In this document: piece after piece, positions 21,497-32,499 of the stretch
Layout: each line of letters begins with the position of its first letter
Position numbering within the stretch: position 1 is the stretch's first letter
NCBI GenBank assembly: GCA_030295235.1
Contig: AP026162.1
Coordinates: 2,480,001 to 2,544,000, forward strand
DNA length: 64,000 bases
Origin: Fistulifera solaris
Taxonomy: Eukaryota; Bacillariophyta; Bacillariophyceae; Naviculales; Stauroneidaceae
Direction: 5' to 3'
Made by a program: the position numbers and the translations under genes
The notes under the pieces: generated by a model
What the model was told of the DNA's origin: nothing
Database searches by the model: none
Seen by the model: the letters and a program-made list of their open reading frames with translations, nothing else

Positions 21497-24400
21497 TCAA
21501 AACTGCGTACTATCTAGGACCGACGATGAAAAGATACCATGGTCGCAATACTCCATGTAATTATTCCGAAGATGATTTGCTTTGGCTTGAGCTCCCCACG
21601 ATTCATAGCATTCATGAGCCAGCTCGAAATGGTGAGATGCCCAATACAAATCCTTGTGGTCCAAACAGGCAATGGCTGCGCGTTCGTGTGCCAGAGCTCG
21701 GTCTTGCAAAAATCCATTGCGACTGGATAGAGCGATGGCGACACCATACAGGCGTTTTGCCTCTCTTATTCTGCCCCTCAGGGCCATGCGCTCTGCTGCT
21801 AGTAGGTCAACCATATGGATACAGTTGATATTGCCTGCTTTGCTTAATCTGGAAACTCGCTTGGCGATGCTATCGCCTCTCTTCATCCATTTCAATCGGA
21901 GGCGTCTCGACTTAATATGATGCCGAGCCAAGGCATAATAAGCCATTCCACGATAAAACACGTGACGGGGCTGCATCGCTGACCCCATCATGTGACTTTC
22001 AAGACCTTCTGAACGGCGTAATAAATCAGGCAGAAGGTCGTAAGCAGCGAACAAATATGCCAATTGCATCTTAAGATCGAAAATCTGGCTCAAAATTGCC
22101 GAATTCCTTGCTTCTCGACAAATTTTCATTATCTCTCCCTCATCCATTGCATCACCGGTGAGGATCAAACGATTGGGCGTTGAAGGGTGGCCGATCAAAT
22201 TTAGTGCCTGTTGCCAAAACAATGCAGTGATATTCCGTACTCCAAGTTGTTTATAATCCTCCATCGTCTCCACAAACTTGCGCATTTCCCTCTCAAGACT
22301 GTTGAGCTCAACCGCCCCATGCAGTGCAAAAATGCAGTAATTTTGTAGGTTGAACATAGCATTTTCGATATCGCCATTTTCCAAGCCAATTCGATAGCCT
22401 TCTAGACTTGGCTTCAGCATCGAGTAAACAGGATAAGTCCAATGGTATATGAACCCGTGCACAAGAAAAATAACCCTAGCTGCTATCTTCTTTGATGCAG
22501 CTCGATCCAAAGTCTTCAAGGCAAGCTTGCCTTGTTCGTGACCTTTCGCAGGTCAAAACGTTTCCCACACAAAAATACTCCATAAAAAGCAAAAGCCGAC
22601 GGCGAAAAATCCCCCACACCATACAGTAGGCACGCTTGCACATGTCGGAACGTCAGAAAGGATAGGTAAGTTGGATTAGTCAAATAAAGTCCTGTGCACA
22701 TGAGATCCATCAATCCAGTTGCGTACACATGAAGCGAGTTTTCTAGCAAGGGTAAATTGTCAAGTTCTTGGGAGGAGAAGCTGTTCGTCAATCTGGCTGT
22801 TTTGATATATTCCACAGCTGCACCAAACGCGCTGACCGAATACGGCAATTTTTTAGTTTCAAGATCATTTATTAAGCCGATCGCCAAATGGAAAATTTCT
22901 TCATACTTGCACCGAGCATTCAAGGACGAAAGGATCGTGAGATACGGTCGCAATTTGTCGTGAAGGGGTACTCCTTCGCGTTGTATGATTTCATCAGCAT
23001 ACTGCTGCATCTGCTCGAAGCGACCCATGCAATATGCGCACTCAGCTGCAGAGGAGAAGATATCCAAAGTTGTCTTGTACAAATGATCTGCCCAACAAGT
23101 TTTATTATCTTGTAGCCTTATCGCGGTCGTAAAGTATGAGGCCGCAGCAAGATACCCTGAAGACGCCATCGCCTGTGAGCCGCAAGTTTCATATTACGAG
23201 CAGTGAGCTACGCGCAAGGTAAGCTGACCGAATAGACGCATACCGACTTACTTTCTTTCCTGAGCGGTAATTAAGATGGTAGATGCGGTCCCTCTTGCTA
23301 ACATCATTGCTAATGAGCGAGAGACCTCCGTTACAAAGATCCGTCGCTAGGAACAAATATCCAGCGTCGCATTCTTCTTCATCTTTTTCCAGCAGAGCTT
23401 CCCCTATTGTCAGGTTCCAAAAGCCTTTGCATTCTGACGGAATAAGCTCGTACGAGGAACTCAGTATCTGATCGTGAACAAACCGAAACTGAGGATCAGT
23501 GGTCGTGAGGCGCTCGAGTAAGCCCATCAGTATCAGTGATTCTATCGTCGACATAATATCATCTTCATTAGTTACATCCAGCGTCTGATCGACTGCATGC
23601 AAGGACTTCATTCCAATAACAAGAGTCCGCAAAGAAAAACGGCTGCCAAGACAAGCAGCGACCTTCAATACCAACTTCTCCGAAAAATCCAGCGTTAGCA
23701 ACATTTTTCGCAGAAAATCTGAAACATTGTCGGTAACATGCATCAACTCGTCAACGAGCTTATCATCCCATTGCCACTGGACTAAGGAAAGATTGAAGGT
23801 AAGAATCTTTTTATCTTTCAAGTTGTGAAGAAATTGCATAACGAAAAATGGATTGCCATTTGTTTTCCGGTGGACGATTTCCGCCAATTTCGCCGTATGA
23901 TCCGCTTCTGATCGAAGCGCGTCACTCAATAGATTGTTGAGGTCCGAGCAGTTCAAATCGCGCAGCTTGATCACATCCACCGAAACACCTAGAGCTTGAA
24001 TATTTTTCATGATAGTACCAATGTCTTCTCTGTCGTGTTTTCGCTCTGTACCTATCACTAGAAGGTTTTTATTGTGACGATCTGTCGTTAGGCTTTCGAG
24101 AACATCTAACGAAGCTGTATCGGCCCATTGCAGATCATCCAAGAACAAAATAAACACCGGTGCATAGAACTGACAAATGACTCTTATAAACTTGCGGAGA
24201 AGGAACAGCAATCGATTTCTCTCCTCAATGAGACCCAGATTACTTTCGCAAAGGACATCAGACTCTTGACTCGCTTTTTTGTGAAATTTTCTGTGAAAAA
24301 GGGGGTCCAAGTTGGGATTCCAGCTAGTCAACACTTTTTCTTGCCCTCCAAACTCGGTTTTTAACATTGACCGGAGTAAATTGAGTTGCTCTTCATCTTC

Positions 24401-24813
24401 TTGCGACACAATCTTGCAACACAAGTCATCAAATGCCGCCATAATGGCACTGTATGGTTCGACTCGTCGTTGCAGGTCAAATTTTCCGTACATGTAACAT
24501 ATTTTTCGGTCCTTTTCAGTTCGACAAGAGCTCTCGAAACAAGAAACGACTTGCCAGTTCCAGAATCGCCTTCAATTATAACGAATCCAGGATAGTCTCG
24601 TTGGTTATTTTCATACGCTTGCTGCAAAAGCAGAATTTCTGGTTCACGCCCATGTATCTTCGACACTCGGAGGTCAGTTAATTCGGCAAGGGTCTCGATG
24701 CCACTTTTACTTAGACTGGGCGTCCGATAGTCGATGCAACCCTTCAGCCAAGGAGCCGACTTATCCACTGCTGAGATATTGTTGTTGATTGCGATATTAG
24801 CAAAAGAAGCCAT
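21497..24813 (-). CDS. large AAA_16/STAND-type ATPase with helical repeats, two apparent frameshifts
   Basis: Signalling-type P-loop ATPase. ATG 24813; an upstream GTG is in frame. Order: a GREPEILLLQQAYENN entry motif, Walker A EGDSGTGKS, GKFDLQRRVEPYSAIMAAF, Walker B FILFLDDLQWAD (typical LDDLQWAD of AAA_16), winged-helix-like segments, then several hundred residues of TPR-like helices. Exons: 23252-24813 and 21497-23172 with a 79-bp intron (23173-23251). The frame loses one base at 24502-24506 (T5 plus strand) and at 22544-22546 (T3). With both restored the spliced length is exactly 1080 codons. In relatives this module sits between a protein kinase and a histidine kinase or nucleotide cyclase; neither is visible here. 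Role as a stimulus-responsive scaffold is inference. Confidence 0.82.
23173..23251 (-). other. intron of the AAA_16 ATPase gene
   Basis: 79 bp, GTAAGT to CTCACAG on the minus strand. Joins SGKK to AMASSGYLAAASYF, the usual start of the helical repeat region. Confidence 0.85.
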
Positions 24814-25638
24814 TATGCTCTTCACATGATGGTCAAGTGATACATCGTGTTTCGATGATTATACCTGATTTGCTCAACGAGAGCTCCGCAAGTTCCACAA
24901 AAGGACAACCGGAAAATTATGACCGCAGAGAATGACCAAGCGTTCACCTCTTCAAGCTTATAGAGTCTGACACAAGAAGTACTGTCCCTGTACTGTACCG
25001 GATTCCGGTTCCCGTCCGTTACTGTATTCCGAAAACTAAGGCTGCTCCTTGCGCCACGTGTCGTGGCCTCGCAATATTTTAAGAGCGAGATCCTGATAAA
25101 AGTCAACCTGCTTAGACCCTGCACAAGAGCATATTTCTTATGAGTTGTAACAGTAGGCTACGAATGAGAGAATTAACTGTTACTCTGTAGTTTCATTTCG
25201 TTGCAAGGTTTTTGAGGAGCACGTGACAACGCAAGCTGAAAAGAAAACGTAGCAAAGAATAGGAATGAGGAGAGTTACAATCCATCGCGCTGTTTTTTAC
25301 TTTAAAGCGCTGCGTAATAGGTATAACAGAAAAGCGCAGCAGGCTTGAAAGCCTGTGGAGTCGAGTCGAGCTTTACCGGCAAATATCTTTTCAACACATA
25401 AATACCACATACTGTAATCATGCTTGCTTTTCCGTCAGTATAGGAGATCAATGCCTCGCCAGACCTAATGTACGGCTTTCCATAGTCGAAGCTGGCTTTC
25501 GACTGCGTCCTTTGCTTCAGCAGACTTGTGTCTACAAAAGCCGATATTCAACAGCAAATTCCACCTTCATTTGTAACGGATTTGACCGGACCGCCAGATT
25601 AAAGGTAATAAGGCATATCACTGATAGAATCGCCTCGT
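24814..25638. other. intergenic region upstream of the AAA_16 gene
   Basis: 825 bp with no convincing coding sequence. An open frame of 100 codons on the minus strand (24822-25124) does not resemble a protein and is treated as chance. Confidence 0.45.
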
Positions 25639-26439
25639 TCAACAAATTACGTCGATTGTGAACAAGATTCGACCATCCCAAGGCTTCAAGCCGGATGGCG
25701 ATTTGTGTATACATGGTTGTACGGTCCGATCGCCCCATTCATTTCCAACAAGAATAACAGCGTCCCCTTCGCGCGTTTGTTTCACGTACTCGGGATGTAG
25801 TTGGATTAGTCGGTCGACGTAGTCATGCAACGATGAGGACGTGTTCTCCTCGGCATTATTCGGCTGATCGTCTTCTTCTGTAATCTCATTTAAATTCATC
25901 AACGGTCCCTGGCAATCCAAATATTGACAACCCGGTCCCACCAACGTCTGAATGTACCGTACGGGGACTTGATCGACATGCCATCGTGGGCATTTCGCGG
26001 ATGAGACGCCTCTGCCGCATACCAATCGCGCCTTGAATCCCTTCGGAAGAAGAAGATGTTCTGAACAAAATGCCACGAAGGACTGCATCGATGAAGCGAG
26101 ACCTTTCTTCACATCGTCCTTTCGAGGTACCCAAGCCAAACGTTTGTAAATTGGTAATTGTTCTTGGATTGCAGCAACGCACTTTTCCGCGGCCAGGAAA
26201 CATCCCTCGTCACTAGTCCAGTGCACAGTGACATCCAGATAACGCTCGTTCTCCCACATGGCTGGGACCAACACTTCCCAGACGTTGCGTTTCGCAGCCT
26301 CGGCAGGCGATTTGAGTAATGTAGCAGCAGATAGAGATTTTGTTAACGGCTCCTGAATCATCGAGAAAGCTGAACTTCGCACGAGCAGCAGCATCCCGAG
26401 AAGGGCTCTTTCGACGAAAGATGATGGTCTACGACGCAT
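25639..26439 (-). CDS. DUF1826-family protein with organelle/secretory leader
   Basis: 266 residues, single exon. The leader (FVERALLGMLLLVRSSAFSM) is a signal peptide ending in an SAF motif, typical of diatom plastid import. The conserved part holds CPRWHVDQVPVRYIQTLVGP, a tyrosine-rich dipeptide strand, a GDAVILVGNEW motif, HKSP, and RILFTIDV at the end. H-x-D followed by a distal HKSP resembles a cupin or 2OG-oxygenase-like double-stranded beta helix with a metal site; that structural reading is inference. Known DUF1826 proteins have no established reaction. 3' end at 25639. Confidence 0.75.
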   Translation of the reverse strand: MRRRPSSFVERALLGMLLLVRSSAFSMIQEPLTKSLSAATLLKSPAEAAKRNVWEVLVPAMWENERYLDVTVHWTSDEGCFLAAEKCVAAIQEQLPIYKRLAWVPRKDDVKKGLASSMQSFVAFCSEHLLLPKGFKARLVCGRGVSSAKCPRWHVDQVPVRYIQTLVGPGCQYLDCQGPLMNLNEITEEDDQPNNAEENTSSSLHDYVDRLIQLHPEYVKQTREGDAVILVGNEWGDRTVQPCIHKSPSGLKPWDGRILFTIDVIC

Positions 26440-26810
26440 GGGTAATTTTTCTTCTTTTCCGTGAATAAAGTGGCCGAATTTAAAAGCTAGAAAACAAGTC
26501 GGTGAAACGAAAAGCGAACACCTTCATCACGACACCTTTTCGTCTTTCCATTCTTGTTTTTGTCGCAACGGCAGCGCGTTTATTCGCGTTCATTTTTTAT
26601 CATTAGTACCAGGGACGAAGTAAAATATATCTCCATAGTACTCAACGTGACGGTACTTGACAGGCACTTATAGTGTACTTAAGTAGTATTTTTACTATCG
26701 GGCATTATACTTCGGTTGTCCAGTGACTCTACTTACTTAAACGTTTTAAAATATATGCCCCATGTGTTTTCCACGACTCAGCATGTACTGTCTTGTATCG
26801 AAAAATGTCT

Positions 26811-26979
26811 AAATGGAGACGAAGTCTCCCATAGGAAGACGAAGTTTCCCGTTTAGGAGACGAAGTCTCCCGTTTAGAGACGAAGTCTCCCATTTAGAGA
26901 CGAAGTCTCCCATTTAGAGACGAAGTCTCCCATTGGGAGACGAAGTCTTCGTTGGGAGAGTTGGGAGTTGGGAGACGAA
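26811..26979. repeat. array 1 of GGAGAC-GAA-GTCTCC hairpin repeats
   Basis: About seven units of roughly 20 bp. The first at 26815-26829 and the third at 26856-26870 are perfect 6-bp inverted repeats with a GAA loop; others differ by one or two bases (AGAGAC, GTTTCC). Unit joiners alternate CCATAG, CGTTTA and CATTTA. The array closes with CCCATTGGGAGACGAAGTC then TTCGTTGGGAG. Each unit can fold into a C(GAA)G-loop hairpin on either strand. Confidence 0.9.
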
Positions 26980-27426
26980 AATGCCTCAATTGAATCAACA
27001 GAGCACGTTGATCCGGTAGAGAGAGAGAGAGCTGCTTTGAGAGAAACGTCGAGCAACGGGCGGTCCTCCGGTAAGAGGCCGTTTGGGCCGAGGAGATATT
27101 GGGTACGTAATTCGTCGCCTAACGTTGCGACCTCGGCCTTTTCCTGCCAGCCGCGTCGATTTCATGGAGAATACTGTTTTGACGTAACCAAAGCGCACGA
27201 GTAATGGTAAAAACAGCTCTTGTTCCAATCTGGTTCATTTAGAGGGGCGGAGCCGAAGGAAGGTATGAATAATGAGGCATGTGCCCTCAAGTCGAGAGGA
27301 GTCGTCATTCGTCATCGTCGTTTGTCATTTGATGATTTTTTCGGAAATAATAAGCGCGCAAAATACCAATACCTTTCGCTACTCTTTTGTATGAGAGAAA
27401 CAACGTTTTTCGCGAAAAAAAGCAAT

Positions 27427-27446
27427 ATGTCTTCGAAAGAAGACAT
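27427..27446. repeat. perfect hairpin ATGTCTTC-GAAA-GAAGACAT
   Basis: Eight-base arms around a GAAA tetraloop, immediately before array 2 and sharing its GTCTTC/GAAGAC core. Confidence 0.85.
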
Positions 27447-27477
27447 CGTGTATGAACGAAATGTCTTCGATTTTGTG

Positions 27478-27606
27478 TAGACGAAGACGAAGACGAAGTC
27501 TCCCATTGGAAGACGAAGTCTCCTATAGCGAAGACGAAGTCTCCAGTAGCGAAGACGAAGTCTCCCATTGGGAGACGAAGTCTTCGTTCGGAGACGATGT
27601 CTTCGC
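27478..27606. repeat. array 2 of GAAGACGAAGTCTCC-type repeats
   Basis: Five or more units of AGACGAAGTCTCC with joiners CATTGGA, TATAGCGA and AGTAGCGA, preceded by (GACGAA)n. It ends with the same CCCATTGGGAGACGAAGTC then TTCGTT as array 1, in the same orientation. The two arrays bracket about 500 bp. Confidence 0.88.
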
Positions 27607-28758
27607 TAGTACTAAAAAAATATATTTACTTATTTAGCTTCCATATAGTATTGTACAGGCTTAAATATCGAAACGTCATTACATTGACAAATGCTACAAA
27701 AATGTACTATCTTTGATTCCCGTTTCTTTGACCCTTGTCCGAAGTAATAATGTGACTGTGGATTTTAAGTACAATGGGAGACATAGTTAACTTCGTCCCA
27801 GGTACGTAGTATTTATTTTTTCATCATCGTCGTGCCGTCGTGCGTGCCATCCGCTTGTAGTAAGGGCTGGTTACGCGCAGGGACGCCCTGTCGCGATAGC
27901 ACCGTGAAAGTACACTTTATGCTACACTAACCGTCGGAACGAAAATCTCACCATGGAAAAATGCCGCACAAATCCAGGCTAAACATGGTGGGGCACCGAT
28001 CGATTAAATAAAGCTCGATTGATATTCTTTTTACTTTTATTATATAATTAAGGAGAGGCGGTTCCAAGAGATGTTTAATTTTCATCAGAGGCGATCGGGT
28101 TGCGGAGAAAAGGCGTGATTTTGATTCTGCCCGTGCTATTTCACCGTAGAAAATCAACTCGAAAGCGAGTATCTCAGCAACAGAAGCGTCAAAATTGTGG
28201 ATATCGCACAATAAGCCTTCTATAGCTAATAGCTATTAGATGGCCCAATTCCCACAATTTTGCAGGTCCCTGAACGAAGTTACAGCCTCATGAATTCCTT
28301 TCGCCATGGTCGTCGTGTTTTTATCGCGGTGGAGGTTAATCAATCAACGATAATTTCGACTATAGGTGCCTTATGTACTTACGTACAAATTTGTACTATT
28401 TGAACGAGGGGACTTTCAAAAAAGTAACCAGCCCTTACCGGTAAGTAGGTTACTGTATTCATTCCTTGACTATTCCCAAACTGTTTTTAATTAGCTAAAG
28501 AATAAAACCAACTTTGAAAATGGAAAGGTTGATGATTCACCAGGCTCGTATAAGCCTCGCTAGACTAGATCAAGATCAATCAGCTAAAAGATCTCGCAAC
28601 AGGACTAATGTAAGGGCAACGCTTGCCCAAACAGTACGACGTAGTAAACTTTGAGGCTCCACTAGAAGCGTGTATATTATGAAAAGTAAGTGGCCCAGAT
28701 AACGCGGCGAAAAGAATAGCGAGGGCAGGGTCTTGGATAGTTTTGAATACCCTTTTAA

Positions 28759-29886
28759 TCACCATTGCTCACCCCAGCCAATCGCCATTCCCACTTGATC
28801 CGGTTCTGATTGTCGTGTAGAGTCATGCATGCTGCTGTAAATGATCCCCCTTTGTTGTTGAAGTAGATGAAAGCAAAGAATTGCGGTCAAATGACTCAAA
28901 TGTATCAATATCTGCATTTTGTCGGGTCCCTGCTCGTCGTCCCGCCGCGTTACTGTATCGCGACAGACGGGGCACTGATCACAACGCCGCCCTCGGCTAC
29001 TAGAAACCCAATCCCTCCAACATGATTCGTCGAACGTATGTCCGCATCGTAATAACTTTCTGCGTCCGCTACCAAAATCTTGGAGGCAGATGGGGCATTC
29101 CTTGTCTTGAAATTGCTTCTGCAACTCCAACGCTTTCGTCCGTTCTTCTGCCGTGAGCTCGTATTGCAAAGTAGCTGACCTGCGTTTTTGATCATTCCAT
29201 TCTCGACACGCCACTAGCATGATAATGACTGCTGAGAAATAGCCCAAATGAGTCAACTCCACCGATAGACGTTTTGCTTTTAATATCGTCTGAATCGAAT
29301 GAATACCTTTTAAAACAGCCTCATCATACCGCCTTTGTAAAAGAAACGGTTTCATGTCGCGTATTATCTCTTTCATTTCGTCGTATGTAAGTCGCAACTT
29401 GGAATGTTCATGACCTTGCGAAATATGAACCAATTGCTCTTTCACGGAAAGGAATATTAATATCCCATGAAACGCGGATTCGTGTGGGTCACTTGTATCG
29501 CTCTTTGCATAGTATTGTTCGGATATATTGCGCGCTCTCAATACGGCATCATGGTCTTTTCTAAGATTCATATCGGGAAGAACCGCAACGCCTATAGAAG
29601 ATAAAGGATCCGACAAAGCCTGTTGAATCGTGATAGGATCTTCTAATATTGAACGTGGGTCATCGATGAGAGGAGAAATTGGTGTCGAAGGCGTAGATGA
29701 ATATGTCGTCAGTAACAAAAATGGTAAAACATCCCACCATGGGTTGTTATTGTTTTTCGTGTACGAAGTAGTCGTGGCCGGAACGGCTCGACGACTGGCC
29801 AGATAAATACTCTCTTGTGCCGTGCTTAGCAACAACACCCACCAAAGTCCCAGTCCGGCTAAAATGTAATGATAATATCGTATCAT
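28759..29886 (-). CDS. RING-finger protein, probable membrane-anchored E3 ubiquitin ligase
   Basis: First ATG at 29886 (an upstream GTG is not used). About 375 residues. An N-terminal hydrophobic segment (YILAGLGLWWVLLLSTA) acts as signal peptide or anchor; a second hydrophobic span (LGYFSAVIIMLVA) precedes the RING. The RING reads CPICLQDF, then RCGHTFDESCWRDW, then CDQCPVCRD, a C3H2C3-like cross-brace with an extended loop. A further hydrophobic stretch follows near the C-terminus. Substrate unknown; likely endomembrane protein turnover by analogy with other membrane RING ligases. Confidence 0.85.
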   Translation of the reverse strand: MIRYYHYILAGLGLWWVLLLSTAQESIYLASRRAVPATTTSYTKNNNNPWWDVLPFLLLTTYSSTPSTPISPLIDDPRSILEDPITIQQALSDPLSSIGVAVLPDMNLRKDHDAVLRARNISEQYYAKSDTSDPHESAFHGILIFLSVKEQLVHISQGHEHSKLRLTYDEMKEIIRDMKPFLLQRRYDEAVLKGIHSIQTILKAKRLSVELTHLGYFSAVIIMLVACREWNDQKRRSATLQYELTAEERTKALELQKQFQDKECPICLQDFGSGRRKLLRCGHTFDESCWRDWVSSSRGRRCDQCPVCRDTVTRRDDEQGPDKMQILIHLSHLTAILCFHLLQQQRGIIYSSMHDSTRQSEPDQVGMAIGWGEQW

Positions 29887-30456
29887 GATTGTTGTATTGC
29901 GAAAGAAAATACCCACAGCATGAATAACGACGGCAAGGTAGAAGAAGAAGAATAAAAATAAAGAGAAACGCCTTCAACGCGCGAAAATAAACGACGGTTC
30001 GCCAACACCGTATGACCGGCGATGCAGCTCGCGTCGTAGCGGTATTCGCTATTGTCGACGCTTTTTCCTTGCTTTTTTCTTTTCGGAACGCACGTCAGCC
30101 AGACAAGTCACGTCTTGTTTCCCAGTCCCTAACCATTCTATTCATTGGATATGACGGGCAAGATGACGGGATGACTTATTAGCTTCAGCTCACTGTTGAC
30201 TCCTTAAAAGTGCTTGCATCATAATAAATAAGTTACTTTTCTCTCACAGCAATTAAAACGCGACAAAAGGACCAGGTTATACTTCGAAAATGCAGCTACG
30301 AGAGACACGTCTATAATGATAAAAGAAAAGTTCCTAAGATGGGGAAGTAAATTCCCCTCTAGACACCTGGGCTTCAACTATTTTGGCCTATGCGCTCAAA
30401 GCACTTTAAATGGCATGCATATCACTCCTTTATCATCATGACTGAGCGGAATTGAA
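29887..30456. other. intergenic region, RING gene promoter / LSm6 3' side
   Basis: 570 bp, no ORF of note. Purine-rich near 30310-30350. Confidence 0.45.
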
Positions 30457-30937
30457 CTACCGCTTCTTTGTTTGTGTTGAAATGTAAAGCACTTTTGAAA
30501 TAAAAGCGACGAAAAGTTAGAGATAGGTCGTACTTTGCACAAAAAGAAAAAGAAAAGAATGACTCACCATTGTTGCCGCGAATAAAGGCATCACCGTATT
30601 TGGCTTTGAGCTGGCCGTTGTCGTATTCTTCCGTTTGCTCCAGTGCAATGTTCAAATACCCATCGAGGCACGCTAGAACACCGCGATATTCCAATCCAGT
30701 ATTCAATTTTACTTGAACAGGTCGTCCCAGCACCGATTTCAAAAAATCAGACGGAGTGCGCTGTTGCTTGGGGGGCTTTCATTTGTTCCATTTTGTTTGG
30801 TGGTTGTTTGTCGAACACAAAAGCATGAAAAGAATAAGGTCACGCGATCGTTTGCCGAATCAGCACGCCGTCCAGTAACTTACCTCTTCTGGGACCGTTT
30901 CTGAAGAAGGAACCGTAGTCTCGGTTAATTCCGCCAT
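30457..30937 (-). CDS. LSM6: LSm6, U6 snRNA-associated Sm-like protein
   Basis: Subunit of the LSm2-8 (U6 snRNA) and LSm1-7 (mRNA decay) rings. Three exons: 30884-30937, 30568-30775 and 30457-30491, with introns of 108 and 76 bp. 98 residues: an 18-residue N-terminal extension, then TPSDFLKSVLGRPVQVKL, EYRGVLACLDGYLNIALE, KYGDAFIRGNN and VLYIST, which match LSm6 almost residue for residue. The last intron splits the Val codon after RGNN, and the final exon is only 35 nt. Intact and confidently assembled from splice sites. Confidence 0.94.
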
Positions 30938-31241
30938 GGTAGCTTTGTCGTCGAATTTGAAGGCAACTCAAACTCAAACTTTTGCAAAAAAAAAGCAGCC
31001 GTCTATTTTGCGGACGACGACAAGACGATATAATGACGTCACATGCGCGACGGAAGACAAAAACGATTTAGCTGTTGTATTATAGGTTTTGACTGATGAT
31101 TCGCTAGCCTACATAGTTCAGTTCTACAACCCTCAAAAGGTTACTACTGTGCTTTGATTTATTATTTATTCGGTGAAAAACTCTACATTTCATCCTGTCT
31201 TTACGCATGCGTGGGCAAACATTCAGTTGCATCAGGCAAGT
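30938..31241. other. short intergenic region between LSm6 and FNT gene
   Basis: 304 bp; includes an A9 tract near 30990. Nothing else seen. Confidence 0.4.
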
Positions 31242-32499
31242 TTAGAAGAGCTTGGACATATCCTTATTCGGCATAGTGTTGCCATTCACGGCCATGGCAC
31301 GGATGGCCTTGCTGGTGGCGTCCTGAGCCTCGATGATAGCTCTTCGGGCGGCAATTGTGGCTTCGTGGGCCTCCAACCATTTTTCGAACTTCTGCAAGCT
31401 CTTCTTTCCAAGTTTTCCGAATTGGTAAGAATACGAGCCGGCCACAACGAAAGCACCGGCAATAGCATTACCAATCACCACGGGAATCACATTTTTGAAG
31501 AGAACATCATAAAGGGAAAGAGGGACGTTCAACAAAAGAGCAGCAGGCATGATGAACTGTTGATAAAAGTCATCAAAATGAGTCAACCGATATTGTAACA
31601 CTTTGAGTGTAAACTGCAGTACTTACCATATTTGCAACACTGTGTTCAAGACCAATGGCAACAAATGTAGAGATAGGGAACCAAATTCCAACCAGCTTTC
31701 CGGTTAGGTCGTTACACGCTCCGGCCAAGAACACGGCAAGCGACACCATCCAGTTGCACAAAATGGCTTTTTAGAAGCGTTTGTCCGAAGGTAGAACGGC
31801 ATTTATTCAAGGCCGTGGACGTGAGAAGATCGGCTGTACCTCCAGTGAGGAGGCCGACGTACCAGGCAGCAATGGCGAAAAGAGTACATCCGACAATGTT
31901 GCCCGAGATGCTCACACCCCAGGATCGCCATAGCTCGCGCCAAGTCACGAGACCTTCGTACTTGGCCGCAGAAACAGTAGCGGAGTTACCTGTAAATAAC
32001 TGACCTCCCGTAGTAAGAATCAACAAGAGGTTCACTAGAAAAAGTAGGCGAGTGAGAATTTCTACGACAAGAGAAACGACCGATTCTCACTGTCAAAGCC
32101 AACAGAATACGTACCAGGAAATAGAGAAGCGAACGCCATTTTCGCAATACCAGGATTCTGTGCCGCAATCCCACCAATGTTACCCGCAATGCAGAACGAC
32201 AAGAGGCCACCAAAGCCTACGTAGGCTCCACCCATGACCGCTTGGTGAAAGATCTTCATTTTGCCCATCTTGGCGTTCGAAGCACCTTTCTCGGCAAAGG
32301 CGAGGTAGGAGTCCTTCGGCGATTTGATTGTCTGCGAGTAAACGGTCTTGGAGATATCGAGGGACTTTTGTTCGGACATGTCGTCACCGGTCGAGATACG
32401 AAGAGGCGTCAACTTGGAGAGGGGTCGGTGAGGCTGGACCGCTTGAAAGGCCGCAACGCCGCTCAAGGCAGCAAGAAGGGTGAACATGGAGATCTTCAT
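31242..32499 (-). CDS. formate/nitrite transporter (FNT) with plastid-type leader, one apparent frameshift
   Basis: Channel-like carrier; algal FNTs of this type (NAR1) bring nitrite into the plastid for assimilation. Exons 32115-32499, 31627-32034 and 31242-31556, introns 80 and 70 bp. The leader [20 protein letters not shown] carries the A-F motif of diatom plastid preproteins. Signature stretches: [48 protein letters not shown] and [14 protein letters not shown], all typical FNT. The frame gains one base in T5 at 31768-31772 (plus strand), where T4 is expected. After removal the spliced length is 1107 nt, 368 residues. Substrate nitrite rather than formate is inference from the leader and clade habits. 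Confidence 0.92.

Larger units (their letters stand above)
26440..28758. other. 2.3-kb gene-poor region with two hairpin repeat arrays
   Basis: AT-rich flanks (26590-26800 and 27610-27780) and no protein family recognised on either strand. Open frames at 26968-27204, 27220-27480 and 27948-28211 lack codon structure or similarity that I can defend. The repeats are listed separately. Confidence 0.55.

Noticed and set aside
24822-25124. 100-codon minus-strand frame upstream of the AAA_16 gene as an N-terminal exon
   Set aside because: No kinase or other motif, poor composition, and it ends in a stop overlapping the likely start region.
26811-27606. Possible CRISPR array from regular 20-bp repeats
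   Set aside because: Units are contiguous and joiners are only about 4-8 bp, so there are no spacers of the right size, the genome is eukaryotic, and no cas genes are present. It is a hairpin minisatellite.
27948-28211. 87-codon minus-strand frame in the gene-poor region
   Set aside because: No leader, no motif, and AT-driven composition. Not reported as a gene.
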